A DNA stretch of 64,000 nucleotides from NCBI GenBank assembly GCA_014529385.2, contig CM043966.1:144200711-144264710 (forward strand), given 5' to 3'. Under the pieces are notes generated by a model. The model ran no database searches and was not told the origin of the DNA. It saw nothing but the letters and a program-made list of their open reading frames with translations. The number at the start of each line of letters is the position of its first letter. Positions within the stretch are counted from its first letter, which is position 1. The stretch comes from Adiantum capillus-veneris. Its lineage: Eukaryota; Streptophyta; Polypodiopsida; Polypodiales; Pteridaceae. The position numbers and the translations under genes are program-made. This document shows, piece after piece, positions 22,322 to 34,950 of this stretch.

Positions 22322-22850
22322 TTGAGGTTGCCATTCCAAAATAAAAAATTGGTTGGGAAATTATCGCGAGAGAGCTCAGAAAGGCGGGGCTTCTGTTTCG
22401 AAGAACATCAAAAACTCAAGAGTCTTTTTGCACTGAACGACGACATGGCTCTGCACGTGTTAGCTCCGAAAACGCTAAGACAAGGCAACGTCTATCTCCC
22501 TCTCAATAACAGTCTACACTCCGCAAACCACAGTAATCTCTCTCTCTCTCTCTCTCGCTTCCTTCCCCCTCCCGATACGACTACCTATAGAGGCAGACAT
22601 TGACAAAGCTCTTCAATGGCTAGACTCTCTCTCTTCACTCGCTCCCTCTCATGACACCTTGGAAGAAGCTGAGCAAGCGCAGGAGGCTGAGAGGCAAGAG
22701 GCCGAGAAGATCGAGAAGTAGGAGATTGAGCAAGACGGAGGAATCTAAGAAGCAAGAGTTTGAGGCGGCCGAGCAATAGGAGGAGCAGCAGACTGAGTAG
22801 GAGACCGAGAAGAGAAAATATGGAGGCGCTCATGCAGATCATCAGCATCA
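22322..22850 (+). pseudogene. Coding-like segment inside LARD, origin unknown
   Basis: A plus-strand frame at 22322-22603 encodes a mixed, non-repetitive peptide. Immediately downstream, in other frames, is an Ala/Glu-rich helix-like stretch (EEAEQAQEAERQEAEK) broken by stops. It does not resemble gag or pol. It could be host gene sequence carried by the element, but I cannot name a gene. Confidence 0.25.
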
Positions 22851-23204
22851 GGATAACTCTCTGTCTCTTAACCCCCTCTCTTCTCTCTCACTTTGTCAAA
22901 GTTAGCATTTGAAAGCAACAGCATCATCAGGAAAAACCAACGAGCCATGGACATTGTTGAAGTTATCATTGTCAAGGACCTTCACAGCGCAAAACTTGTC
23001 TCCTTTAAGAACTCTTTACGCAAACTGATAGCTCTATTTTACTCCCTGAAATAGTTCATGCCACCGGTAGAAGGTGTGTTGATGATCACATTTTTTGGGG
23101 ACGGTTTACAGAACTTGATAAATCTGAAGTACAAATTTGAGTCAGTGGACGAGAGATTCACTTTTGCAATAAAACTTCAAGCAAACGGTGATGATAATTG
23201 CGCC

Positions 23205-23319
23205 ATGGAACCGATACAACTCCGAATATAGAATAAGAAAACCATTGCTGCCCTACTAACATGGAACCGATACAACTCCGAATATAGAATAAGAAAACCA
23301 TGGCTGCCCTACTAACTCC
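23205..23319 (+). repeat. Tandem duplication of about 57 bp
   Basis: A unit beginning ATGGAACCGATACAACTCC and ending GCTGCCCTACTAAC occurs twice in a row with one clear difference (CATTGCTG against CATGGCTG). Confidence 0.88.
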
Positions 23320-23424
23320 TTGCTCTATTGGTGGCCGAGCTCGAATTCTTGGCCACTTTCTCCTTTTTACTAGTTTTAACACTTCTGGCCACTCACCTAG
23401 CAAATAGCGCAACAATTTTTTTTC

Positions 23425-23890
23425 AAAAGTATTGCAAACTCGATTGAAATCACATGCCTATTGTTTTGGTCTCTCATTCATGAATTTACTCTCATCAAAA
23501 ACCATGGGAAGTCCTTGTAAAAGCATATGTATATCAACTTATGTGCTAGAAATGGTGATCCTCATAGCAGCTAATTTTTAATTGGTGCTAAAGTTTTATT
23601 TGTAAGTTTTCATTTTATCAAAATATAGTTTATCTTTAGAAATAACATTGGTAGAAAAAAAGTATTGCAAACTCGATTGAAATCACATGCCTATTGTTTT
23701 GGTCTCTCATTCATGAATTTACTCTCATCAAAAGCCATTGGAAGTCCTTGTAAAAGCATATGTATATCAAGTTATGTGCTAGAAATGGTGATCCTCATAG
23801 CAGCTAATTTTTAATTGGTGCTAAAGTTTTATTTGTAAATCTTCATTTTATCAACATATAGTTTATCTTTAGAAATAACATTGGTAGAAC
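23425..23890 (+). repeat. Tandem duplication, 233-bp unit, two copies
   Basis: AGTATTGCAAACTCGATTG starts the shared part at 23428 and again at 23661; the two copies run through AATAACATTGGTAGAA with only a few substitutions. The copies are more alike than the LTRs of the host element, so the duplication is later than the insertion. Confidence 0.92.
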
Positions 23891-25720
23891 AAATTTTTTG
23901 CTTACATTATGCACCAATCATAATCATGAATCTCCATTTAGAAGTGGGATGTATATCGAAAAACAAATAACATCCATACCCATATGATGCAACCATGTTA
24001 TTTCTCTCGCATTGTCCATCTCCATTGGCATAGAAGCCCATTCATTAATCCACGAGCAAGTAATATTCCTTGCCTTCGCATTTTGTCTCCAAGCAAGTCT
24101 AGTTACATCCTATTTTGAATGATTGTAAGTCCCTTTTGTCATATTGATCTTTCTCAGTCCAAGATTCCCATCGCCAACGCAAGTCCATAATTGTATGATC
24201 GTTTCCTCCAAGTGAGGCATTGTAACAGTCTCAAATCAAGTCCATTCTCAAACCATATTTGGCCCTTAGAGACTCATAAACGTTAATGCTAAACTTGTAA
24301 TGAGCCATAAAACTGGCTGAAGCTACAAAAATGGCTCACATCAGGATTGTAGTAAATGAAACATAACTTTTGTATGGGACATCAAAATTTCACGAAACTT
24401 CTTAATTATGGGTCCAAGATATGAAAAAGGTTTCTAAATACAAAATTTACATAAAAATATCAAATTTAAAAATTTTACTTTCATAAAATTAGCAAATTTT
24501 ATGTAAAATTACAGTTCACTACTTAACTTGGAGAAGTAAAAATTGTTGGTAGTCTTTGTATATGGATCAAAAAATCTTGGTAGATCTATCACATACCTAT
24601 TGAGGGATTTTTCAAAGACGTATGGTCCTACTTAACAATGATTTGATTTACTTTCAAAAAAAATTCTCCATCCGCACAAATTAGTTGTAGAAGGTGGCAA
24701 TGGAAAGACACCTTTAAACCTTCATTTAGCTTCACTAGTTTTTATCAACTCATATTGAGTGTTGGTCATAGTTCCCTAAAACCATTTTCAATTTAGATAA
24801 CTAACATAGTATTGGGAAATTTTCTACAAAAGTCTCAAAAAGCCACAAAAGTGGCTGATTTTTTATAGGACTAGTGTTAACCCAAGGTCATTGACGAGTG
24901 CTCATCTTCAACATGTATTTCTCTAACTCCCCCAAATAAATAATTTTTTCAAAAAAGAAAAGAAAAGAGTCTTAACAAAAAATAATAATGTTATTAAATG
25001 TTCAGTAACGCACTCTGTAGAGCTTATCTTTTCTTTATTTGACTCATTCTTATATATTCATCGTTGTTGGTTACGTTAAAAATGGTTAAATACTTGTACT
25101 TTTATTTGGTCCATAAAAAGTAAAATAATCTAATTGGCTATTTTAAATGACATTAACCAAATAATGATTTTATTGATGGCCTTCATTTTTAAGAACTTGT
25201 TTAGCATCTGACAATTCGACTACTAGCCATTTCTTTGAACCCCCTCCAGGTATGTAATTTATCAATATTTTCTCAAGCATTTAATGAGTAAATCCATAAA
25301 TATAGTTATCACTATCTTATGACTTAAGATCAGGTTTATGAACCCTATCTGATCTATGTATACTACAATGACATCCCTTAACATACTACTACGATAATAC
25401 TCACTTTCTCTATTTCCTTGTAAGTTTTTTTTTGGTGCATATATTTAAGGACACAAAGTTAAGCAATTTGTAATAGGGATAATACCATTGGATAATTTGA
25501 AAGGAAAAAGATCTTTTGATTCTTTGCATTTTCTTATGGCATATGAAACTAACCATCCCTAAAGGTCGACTTGTGCATGTAATTTCTATTGAGAGGATTT
25601 GGCATTAAGCTATGCAACTACTCATATGAGCTGCAGTGATTTTGGTTAGTGAACAACAATTTTTAAGCACTCTGCTACTCAACTATACTTCAATGTGGTG
25701 TCACACAGGTAGTAAATGTT
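23891..25720 (+). other. AT-rich LARD interior without genes
   Basis: About 1.8 kb of AT-rich sequence with stops in all frames. I see no domain, repeat array or regulatory site that I can support. Confidence 0.6.
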
Positions 25721-25765
25721 TTGTCTTTCTATCTCTTGTCTAGTCCATTGGCCACATGCACACAG

Positions 25766-26025
25766 ATTCGTCGATTTAGGCAATGTGTAAATGCTCATCC
25801 TAGTGTAAATATGCCGGTTTATGCAAACACCAGTTATCTATGTAGATCCGCCGATTTAGACAACACACCAACAAATTGCAAATTCACAATGGTAAATATG
25901 GATCCACCGATTCAAGTAGCATTAGTGCACATTTGTCGATTTAGGCAGCACGTCTTATTAGTGCAGATTTGCTTATTTAGGCAACACATCTTATTGGTGT
26001 AGATTCATCGATTTAGGCAACACCA
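25766..26025 (+). repeat. Degenerate minisatellite, CGATTTAGGCAACAC core, about six copies
   Basis: Cores of GATTyrtCGATTTAGGCAACAC type occur near 25768, 25846, 25901, 25932, 25965 and 26001. The last three are about 34 bp apart, the first three wider. No coding role is visible. Confidence 0.8.
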
Positions 26026-26475
26026 ATCACGAAATCATGCTGCAGTGGCTGGCCACCATTGTGCTTAGTATGATTTTGCTACCAGGGTGCAGAAAATGAA
26101 GGATATTTGGATTCGGATTTGAAATGGGCAGATATTTGGATTTGGAATTGGAAGTGGTATATGATGAATTTTTGTTGCAAATGTATCTATGGAATTGGAT
26201 TTCAGATTGATGCGAATTGATTTATTGAATGATGAGTTTGACCAATGATATCCTGGTTCGTCAAGGTATGACATATACTGCTTATTCTAGTGATATGGGG
26301 CACTAGAATTGGTAGTATGTGGATGACGACAGGCATAGGCAATCTTATTTAGTTACATAAACTTTTTTACTATCTGATATTTTTGACCTACCATACTAAT
26401 CACTACTTTTGACAAGTATGGTTTGCAGATTCTTATCGTTGCAACTGAGGACAATTGCTTTCTTACAGAGAGGTA

Positions 26476-26820
26476 TGTATTGGAATTGATATTTTACTAT
26501 TTATTGCAGTTGACAGATGGAAAAGGAATTAACAGCTAATGGACTATGTAAGGATATGGCATTTAATGTATATTTTATTATTCAAGCGCTCTTTATGAGT
26601 TTTGTCTATTTATGACCGACCGTCCAGTTTGTACTCACTTTGACCATTCAAGAAATCTATAAAATAAATACATGAAAAAGGGAAATGGTCACTCTTGTAC
26701 GGGGGGAGATTGCACCGAGTGTTTGTGTCTTTCTTCTCTCCTCTCCTCTCCACCCTCCTCTCTTGCCGTGACAACGTAGCACTCTATTCTAAGAGGGATA
26801 CCGCACCTCCGTTTGTAGCA
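26476..26820 (+). repeat. 3' LTR of LARD-like element
   Basis: 345 bp, TGTATTGG...TTTGTAGCA, followed by the AAGGG target duplication. The short purine run CAGAGAGG just upstream may be the polypurine tract. Confidence 0.88.
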
Positions 26821-26899
26821 AAGGGGACCAGTGCGATATGGAGTTCTAGTAGTATGTAGTTAATTTACCCCGTTTGAGTACCCATGTTTCTCTATTTTA

Positions 26900-27440
26900 C
26901 TTTCACACCAACTCTCTTGTGATGCCTCCCAATCTCAAGCTAGACCACCTTGGGGCTAATAATTTGTCGTGCACCTCGATCCCTATCCTTTGACCACCTT
27001 TAGCGCAAAGTTTTACCTTGTCCATCATATCCTTGTTCATGTAGCCGAAGATAGGTCTTGTTTTGTGAGTGAGACCACAAACTTGGCACACATGGCCTCA
27101 ACATGGACAATACGGTTGAGCATTTCAAGGCCACCTTGTACTACTAGTTGAGCGACAACATCCCACTTTGCCCATTTCCACGGTGACAAGGCTTTGGTGT
27201 TGTTCTTCCATAGGAATCTTTTAATTGATTTCAAGAACTCCTTCTAGTTACATTTGGCTATTTTGAGGAGCGGGCTGGTGAAGGCATTATAAGGAAGAAA
27301 AAGTGAATTGATCACTTTGACCTGACTCAGGAAGGGAAGCAACACATACTCCCACCTTCTCGGATTTCTTTGGATCTTTTGTGTAACAATGTTCCACCAC
27401 TCCACTTCCACGATGGAAAAAAGGGCAAGGGGATGCAAGT
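26900..27440 (-). pseudogene. LINE-B ORF2, post-polymerase region
   Basis: Minus-strand frames at 27438-27244 and 27234-26903 encode PFLSQVKVINSLFLPYNAF and then IKRFLWKNNTKALSPWKWAKWD, the RFLW and W-x-K wording seen after the reverse transcriptase in plant L1 ORF2. Stops break it up. It joins, across the LARD insertion, to the C-terminal piece at 20799-20150. Confidence 0.7.
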
Positions 27441-28580
27441 TAAGCTTCTTTCAAGCCTATATGTTTATTGAGCAGTGACCAGGGCTTGATAACATGCAAG
27501 GTTAATACTAAATGTATGCGAGATGTGGATTCAAAGGGCCAAGAACTATGTTTTTGATGCTAGAAGTGCGTATTTATGAGGTGATAAAAAATGAAATTTT
27601 ATGGACTAGAACTACATTTCTCAAAGTTCTATATAGGCATGTCTTTATGGCTTGTCCATTGGAGCTATGATGAGAAAGTTATGAAAGTTTTAAGTTCAGT
27701 GGGTTGCAGATCCATACCGGATTGGACAGTTGCTAATGAAGGGTCAGGGTTGAAGTGAATTCATGGGCATGAAGTGCTCATCATATGCTGCACGTAAAAT
27801 TTTTTTAGTTCAGCAATTAGAGTTTCGGTTGCCAATATATTGCAAATTAAAGTTTCGTAGGGGTCGGGTCTGAGCTAGTTTGGTCGCCTTGTTCAATGTG
27901 CCATCTAGGATTTTTTAGGCATCAACCAGGTTCTAGAATATGGTGTACATAACAAAGCAATAAGTGGTTGTACTACATGGTTTGCAATTGCCAGATGGTA
28001 AATTTTTTGTAGCACAAGCTTATGGTGATCATTCCTCTTTTGTGCCTCAAAACATCCAATTATATGTACATAGGCTAATGGAAGCACCAAAACTTTTTGA
28101 GTAGCATGTTGGCCTTTATGTTAATTTTAGAAATTCCTAACTCTAGCAATTAATGCATAGCCCTGGGAGACTATGACGTGGCCAAGTGGCATTCCTTCAC
28201 ATGCACATGTGGTGAGACATTTGGAATATCTGTTATGTTGACATATCTCATGTGTCAAAAAATGACTCAATGGATGATACAAAGGGTAAATAAACAAGGT
28301 GAGGACTCATGGTGGCCTGTTGAAGGTAAGGGGGGAGGAAAGATTTATCGAAAGTAGGTCTTAATCAGTGTTGAGTTGTATTGTTTTAATATAAAATTAT
28401 ATTGTCTATATACACACACAATTACAAACTAGCGGTTCTAGAATAGCTTACTGGTCAATTTGACCCTCACCATCGTCTTCAATGACCGATTATGCTATAA
28501 ACGCTCTACCTAATGTCTTGTTGTTTAAGGACTTCTTTTTAATGCCTTCATAAAAAAAGGTAGGTTTAATAAACATAAGT
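27441..28580. other. No gene recognised
   Basis: Decayed sequence in the expected position of the LINE-B reverse transcriptase, but I cannot recognise RT motifs in any frame. A short plus-strand open piece near 27960-28100 is unassigned. Confidence 0.5.
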
Positions 28581-28584
28581 ACAT

Positions 28585-29170
28585 AAATATGTGTGTGTGT
28601 GTGTGTGCATATATATATTTATGTATGTATGTATAGAATTTACTAGAATTATGTAAGGTGAAGCTTCACTTTAGAATTCTAAAAGAATAGAATGTAAGAG
28701 AAGTCAAGCCATGTGAGTATGCGAAATGAAAGGTGAAATAGAAAGATCCATTTAATATTATAAAATTTAAATAACAGTTAAGGTAAGTCTCAATGAGGCC
28801 AATTTTTAATTTTCTTCTAGTCGGTACCCGCTACTCACAAATGGCTTATATATTATGAATGGGCCCCAATAATAAGGTAAATGATGCACATTGCACATCA
28901 ATATTTTGAAACAAAATAGAACAAAAAAGAAGTAAGATAAAAAGACACATTAAAAATCAAAACAAAAGAATATTTTAATGCTTTCAAATAAGCATAGAAA
29001 ATAATTAAACAATTCAGTGAAGTGATTTTTTTGAAATCCTCAAATGAGAGAATCATTTATCAATACCTCAGTGTTTGAGAAAGGTGTGTCTGAGCTTAGG
29101 CTTAAGCCGATTGAAAATCAAGATTAGCCGGTTGCAAAGGATGGTAAAGGGGGAAAAACTCGATAACATA
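28585..29170 (+). repeat. Dispersed repeat, also found at 41560-41830 and 46010-46200
   Basis: A (GT)n tract at 28590-28607 is followed by GTATGTATAGAATTTACTAG and a block to about 28790 that matches 46030-46190. A second block at about 29040-29160 (AGCCGATTGAAAATC...GATTAGCCGGTTGCAAA) matches 41630-41710. Neither block codes for protein. Confidence 0.75.
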
Positions 29171-29423
29171 TACTAGAAAATAGTTCGAATATTTTGCAAA
29201 TCTAGAAATTTCTACTAGTATTTCCAGTTTGTTTTTGTATAAGGAGGAAACTTGCCGCTTAGACAAAAAGACTTTCTCGAAGACTGCATCATAAGATCAA
29301 ACTCCTATGAATATTTTGTTTAATGTTTTGATCTCTAAAGTCATTTTCAAGCATGCAGACAAAGTAAATGCTGCCTTAGAGAATAGCTTTCTATTCCAAA
29401 GTTTTAGTTTTCTATTCACAAGA

Positions 29424-31925
29424 CTTTTGAATCCCTTAGGGACACTTGTCTCTTAAAGAAAGTGTAAGGAAACAATTGAAGGGACAACAAAACCGTTGCC
29501 ACGCTGATCCAGCCAAAGAATCCAACGGCCACGGTGTTTCAACAAGCTTGCACAATGAACCCTATGGCCTTCCACAGGCCAAAAAGCATTCCTATATAAA
29601 CTTTCTATATGGACATTGCATGTTTATTTATGGCTAGTAAGAGTTATTGTTATCGAATATGTTTAATTCTTTTTGCCATTGATAATGTGGAGGAAGGCCC
29701 TAGACATAGATCGTTTTATGTATTTGTCCGTGTAGGTTACTCTTTTGCTTGCCAAGAGCTTGCAACGCAAGTGAGCACTCATCTTTAGAAAAGGACATCT
29801 CAAGAGAATTGGCTTTAGGTTGGTGAATTTTCCTATTGACGCTCTCGAGCAAGGTCACTCTACTTCATCCACATGTTGAGAGCGGGTGTCTGGTTGTCCA
29901 ATGATTTGGCTTAGATGACCAAGCATCATCCTAGCCATTTTTACTTGTTCTTGCGTAGCATTCCCATTCTCATATGTGAGTGAGTGGATGGAGCCCCAAC
30001 TTTTCTTGATTTTCAAGGCGCTAAAAAAATGTGCTTGATTAGGGGCCACTAGCTAAAGGAAGGTCTCCCTATATATCAATCTCACACTCTTAACCACCTC
30101 AAGCTACTGCTTTACTATATTAGCTTTAGCTTACTTCTACCTTTTGTGTTCTTCTTCAGAGGCCATCCCAATAGCTTTATTGGAAGTTAGCCGAGAAACC
30201 TCCTCTTCAAGCTACTTCTAATGCACTTCGCAAGACTTTTTTATTCAAAGGTCGGAGCTTTTGAATCCCTTAGGGACACTTGTCTCTTAAAGAAAGTGTA
30301 AGGAAACAATTGAAGGGACAACAAAACGGTTGCCACGCTGATCCAGCCAAAGAATCCAACGGCCTCGGTGTTTCAACAAGCTTGCACAATGAACCCTATG
30401 GCCTTCCACATGCCAAAAAGCATTCCTATATAAACTTTCTATATGGACATTGCATGTTTATTTATGGCTAGTAAGAGTTATTGTTATCGAATATGTTTAA
30501 TTCTTTTTGCCATTGATAATGTGGAGGAAGGCCGTAGACATAGATCGTTTTATGTATTTGTCCGTGTAGGTTACTCTTTTGCTTGCCAAGAGCTTGCAAC
30601 GCAAGTGAGCACTCATCTTTAGAAAAGGACATCTCAAGAGAATTGGCTTTAGGTTGGTGAATTTTCCTATTGACGCTCTCGAGCAAGGTCACTCTACTTC
30701 ATCCACATGTTGAGAGCGGGTGTCTGGTTGTCCAATGATTTGGCTTAGATGACCAAGCATCATCCTAGCCATTTTTACTTGTTCTTGCGTAGCATTCCCA
30801 TTCTCATATGTGAGTGAGTGGATGGAGCCCCAACTTTTCTTGATTTTCAAGGCGCTAAAAAAATGTGCTTGATTAGGGGCCACTAGCTAAAGGAAGGTCT
30901 CCCTATATATCAATCTCACACTCTTAACCACCTCAAGCTACTGCTTTACTATATTAGCTTTAGCTTACTTCTACCTTTTGTGTTCTTCTTCAGAGGCCAT
31001 CCCAATAGCTTTATTGGAAGTTAGCCGAGAAACCTCCTCTTCAAGCTACTTCTAATGCACTTCGCAAGACTTTTTTATTCAAAGGTCGGAGCTTTTGAAT
31101 CCCTTAGGGACACTTGTCTCTTAAAGAAAGTGTAAGGAAACAATTGAAGGGACAACAAAACCGTTGCCACGCTGATCCAGCCAAAGAATCCAACGGCCTC
31201 GGTGTTTCAACAAGCTTGCACAATGAACCCTATGGCCTTCCACATGCCAAAAAGCATTCCTATATAAACTTTCTATATGGACATTGCATGTTTATTTATG
31301 GCTAGTAAGAGTTATTGTTATCGAATATGTTTAATTCTTTTTGCCATTGATAATGTGGAGGAAGGCCGTAGACATAGATCGTTTTATGTATTTGTCCGTG
31401 TAGGTTACTCTTTTGCTTGCCAAGAGCTTGAAACGCAAGTGAGCACTCATCTTTAGAAAAGGACATCTCAAGAGAATTGGCTTTAGGTTGGTGAATTTTC
31501 CTATTGACGCTCTCGAGCAAGGTCACTCTACTTCATCCACATGTTGAGAGCGGGTGTCTGGTTGTCCAATGATTTGTCTTAGATGACCAAGCATCATCCT
31601 AGCCATTTTTACTTGTTCTTGCGTAGCATTCCCATTCTCATATGTGAGTGAGTGGATGGAGCCCCAACTTTTCTTGATTTTCAAGGCGCTAAAAAAATGT
31701 GCTTGATTAGGGGCCACTAGCTAAAGGAAGGTCTCCCTATATATCAATCTCACACTCTTAACCACCTCAAGCTACTGCTTTACTATATTAGCTTTAGCTT
31801 ACTTCTACCTTTTGTGTTCTTCTTCGGAGGCCATCCCAATAGCTTTATTGGAAGTTAGCCGAGAAACCTCCTCTTCAAGCTACTTCTAATGCACTTCGCA
31901 AGACTTTTTTATTCAAAGGTCGGAG
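29424..31925 (-). repeat. Three tandem copies of an 834-bp LINE-B segment
   Basis: Units 29424-30257, 30258-31091 and 31092-31925 are each exactly 834 bp (278 codons) and differ at about seven positions in total. On the minus strand each unit encodes, in broken frames, the linker between the endonuclease and reverse transcriptase of a plant LINE: PNQAHFFSALKIKKSWGSIH and later MSFSKDECSLALQALGKQKS, the latter resembling the segment just before RT. Antisense 63-residue open frames repeat in each unit and are shadows. Confidence 0.92.
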
Positions 31926-32286
31926 CTTTTGATGTCTTTCTGTATTCTCCACGCAAAGAGGTCCCAAGATTTATATTTTTCTAAATTAATATCTTTATTG
32001 AGTTTACTCAATGGTTTCTTGGTGAGCCTTCTAAATAGAGGGTCTTAGAACATGTGTTCCCTAGTAACAAGTAGCTTCTTACTCCCACTAGGGGCTTGAC
32101 CCTCCCCTTTGGCTTTTGTGAGTTCCATGTGTAAAGATAGATGGTATAACAAGATCTTCATTATTAGCACCTTCATCTCAAGTAGTGGCAAGATCTAGTT
32201 AACTTGGTGAGAGCAATAGCACCCATCAAGCCAGGAGCCGTATGGGCATATTGCAGGCTTGTGTGAGTGAAGCACGACATGTTGTT

Positions 32287-32950
32287 CTAGGGACTCACCC
32301 ATCGCAAATACATCATAGCCCATTTCTCATAGAAACCTGGCCATTTAGTTTTTTTAGAGGCTGCCATTAGATTGGCTAAGCTTGTTCTCTCCTTGCTCTT
32401 CTCCACCATATTAAAGTCTCCTAGTAGTAGCCACTTTCCTCCAATAGGGGAATCCCTAAGGTGCATACAAAATTTGGTTGTATCTACTAACATAATATGG
32501 CGGAAGGGGGATCCCTTTACACGTGTCGCAATCTGCGACTTGAAGGCTAAAGTCCAAAACTAAAAAAAGCCCCTATGCACGCGATAAAGAGGGAGAGAGG
32601 GTGGGGGGGAGAGGCCGCCGAAGGCGGCCAGGTGTACTAGTCCTTTCAATTGCAAAGACCATAAATGTTTACTATGGTGATAGGTTGATCTACCCACATG
32701 CCTCTCACTCCTACGAATCTCCAAGAGGGGCGATTTAGGACCGCTTTGGGATCTAGGTGCTTGTCAATAATAGAGAGGACACCACTAAACCCATTCACTC
32801 CCTCTCCCCATAGAAAACCAACTTCTTTCCCAATGCTTGTTTTCATTTCCTACGAGTGTCAATATGATTTTCTTGGATGGACCAACAACTATCTCCTTAC
32901 CCTTCCTAGCTTCCTCCTAGACGAGGGTGTCCTTCTTCAATGCTTTCATG
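32287..32950 (-). pseudogene. LINE-B endonuclease domain fragment
   Basis: Minus-strand frame 32846-32646 contains PITIVNIYGLCN and frame 32493-32287 contains GGKWLLLGDFNMVEKSKERT, both diagnostic of the L1-type endonuclease. A frame change lies between them. The domain order EN (here), linker (29.4-31.9 kb), C-terminus (26.9-27.4 kb, then 20.1-20.8 kb) is correct for one minus-strand LINE ORF2. Confidence 0.82.
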
Positions 32951-33059
32951 TTCCATGATTGGATAGCTAGAACGTTCTTTATTGGGATCGAGGGACAAGT
33001 TACTGTACATTTGACCCTTTCCCATGCTCTGCATCCATGGCCTTGGGAGAATCGGGAGG

Positions 33060-33800
33060 TTCTGTGTGATGCACGTAGAATTTCAAAGTTTATCTAGATT
33101 GGCCAAGTGGTGGATCTAAGATGCATCCACCATCCAAAATTTGGTTAGAATTGACAATGGTGGTTCTAGGGTCTACCCATCCTACACACCTTGTTATAAA
33201 TTTCAAGGTAGTGAATCTAGTAGACACAAACCATCATAGAACTTTTTAAAGATTAACCAAGTGATAAAGTTAGGATGCTTCCAATTTACAAAACTTGTTT
33301 AGAATGGCCAAGTTGTGGATTTAGGTTTCACCCATCCTTCATTTTCTTGCTTAGAAGGGCCAATTTGTCAACACTGGCCTGATCTACTGCAAGTATCTGG
33401 GGTTAGGTCTAGATTCTGCAAATATTGGCTGATCTGCCCAAAAACGCAAGATTTGCTGCAAGCTGAAAACGCTAGGCTATTTTTGGTCAAAAACATTGGC
33501 TGCCCTTTACTCCCTTTCTAGTGCTAGTGCTTCTCTACAACTTGCCTTCAAATGGGAGCTCTCTTGCTCCCTTTATAGGTGAGGAATAGGCCTTAAGTAA
33601 TTATTAAGGCCTAGGTAGGGCAAGTGTCCACCAAATCATTTAACAAATATATCATAAAAATGATTTATTAAAAATTGAACCAAGGGGCCCAGATTGGGTG
33701 AAGCCAATGCTTATTAGCATGCCTAGAATAGGACTCTTGAGCCTTGCTAAGCCGAATCTTAACACTTTTTAGTACCTCCGCTTAGATTTGACTAAGACAA
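33060..33800. repeat. Degenerate 70-75 bp repeats and a possible LTR fragment
   Basis: From 33090 to 33340 a unit with the words GGCCAAGTGGTGGATCTA and CACCCATCC recurs about four times with heavy decay. Further on, CCCTTTATAGGTGAGGAATAGG at about 33570 looks like an LTR promoter segment and AAGGCC inverted words follow, but I find no partner copy. No protein is encoded. Confidence 0.4.
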
Positions 33801-34950
33801 TTAGCATCATTAATGGAAATGGACCTAGTCAACAAAGATTGAAAAGGTCAGCCAAATGGCGCCTCCTAAAGAGGACGACAAATTACACTAGAGAACGAAT
33901 TATTGAGGATATCTTGAACTAATGCAAATATGACTCCCACTTAGATTGCTTATCATGCACATACGATTTGAGAACATCAAATGCCAATTGGTTGTAAAAT
34001 TTCAGTTTGTCCATTAGACTGTGGATGGAATGCAGACAAAACGTTTAACTTAGTGCCAAAATTTTCAAACAAAGTACGCCAAAAATGGGATGTGAACTCA
34101 GCATCACGATCTGACATAATAGACTTGGGTAGACCACACAATGGATACCAATGCTTGATGAATTAATGTGCAATATCTTGTACAGTGACATTGGTCTTGT
34201 AAGGGATTAACATGCAAAATTTGCTAAACCTATCAACGATGGTTAAACATTGCCTGTTCTGTGTAGACATGGAAGGAGGAAAACTAGTTACAAGACCCAT
34301 ACTTAGGTCCTCAAATGGTCCGTCAACGATAGGCAGCAACGCCTTGTTGCTTACCATGAGGAACTTTAAGCTTTAAGCACATAACGCACTTAGTAACATA
34401 ATTGTACACATCCTTATGCAACTTTGGCCAATAGAAAAACCGTTCAAATTTCTCCAATGTAGCATTAATACCCCTATGACTACCCGTCAAAGCATCATGT
34501 GCATCATGCAAAATGGGTGCTCTATGAGAAGATAGCACACACAAATAGTTTATAAAGAAAAGCCAACCATCATGAATAATATAATTGCCCGGACCTTTTA
34601 CATTTAGTGCTTGTATCCAATGCTTTTCAAATTCATAACCCATGTAATTGTCTTTGAGATCATCAAAACTAACACCTTGAATATAGAGAAAAGAATGAGA
34701 CTCTAGAGGGAGAATTTGACCTTTCCTACTCAATGCATTTGCAACCGGGTTAGCTTTTCCAAATACATACTCAATCATACTACCAATTGTTCAAAAAATT
34801 GAGACCATTGTGCTTGCCTATCACTCCAATGTGTAATAGGCATGGATTGAAGCCATTTAAGCGCTTGGTGATCTGTGCTTGGTTATCTATGCGAACAACA
34901 AACTCACGTCCATAAATGAAATGCTTCCAATTCTTTAATGCATGAACCAT

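Larger units (their letters stand above)
20805..26820 (+). mobile_element. Non-autonomous LTR retrotransposon (LARD-like), 6.0 kb, TSD AAGGG
   Basis: 5' LTR 20805-21142, 3' LTR 26476-26820, flanked by AAGGG at 20800-20804 and 26821-26825. The LTRs start TGTA and end TAGCA. A 12-base site TGGTATCAGAGC at 21144-21155, two bases into the interior, matches the complement of initiator tRNA-Met, the usual copia-type primer. The 5.3-kb interior has no gag or pol, so the element must have been mobilised in trans. The LTRs differ at many positions, so the insertion is not recent. It lies inside LINE-B. Confidence 0.9.

Noticed and set aside
29446-31305. A 63-residue plus-strand ORF repeated three times at 834-bp spacing
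   Set aside because: It is antisense to the LINE-B segment and is carried along by the tandem triplication; no independent coding sign.
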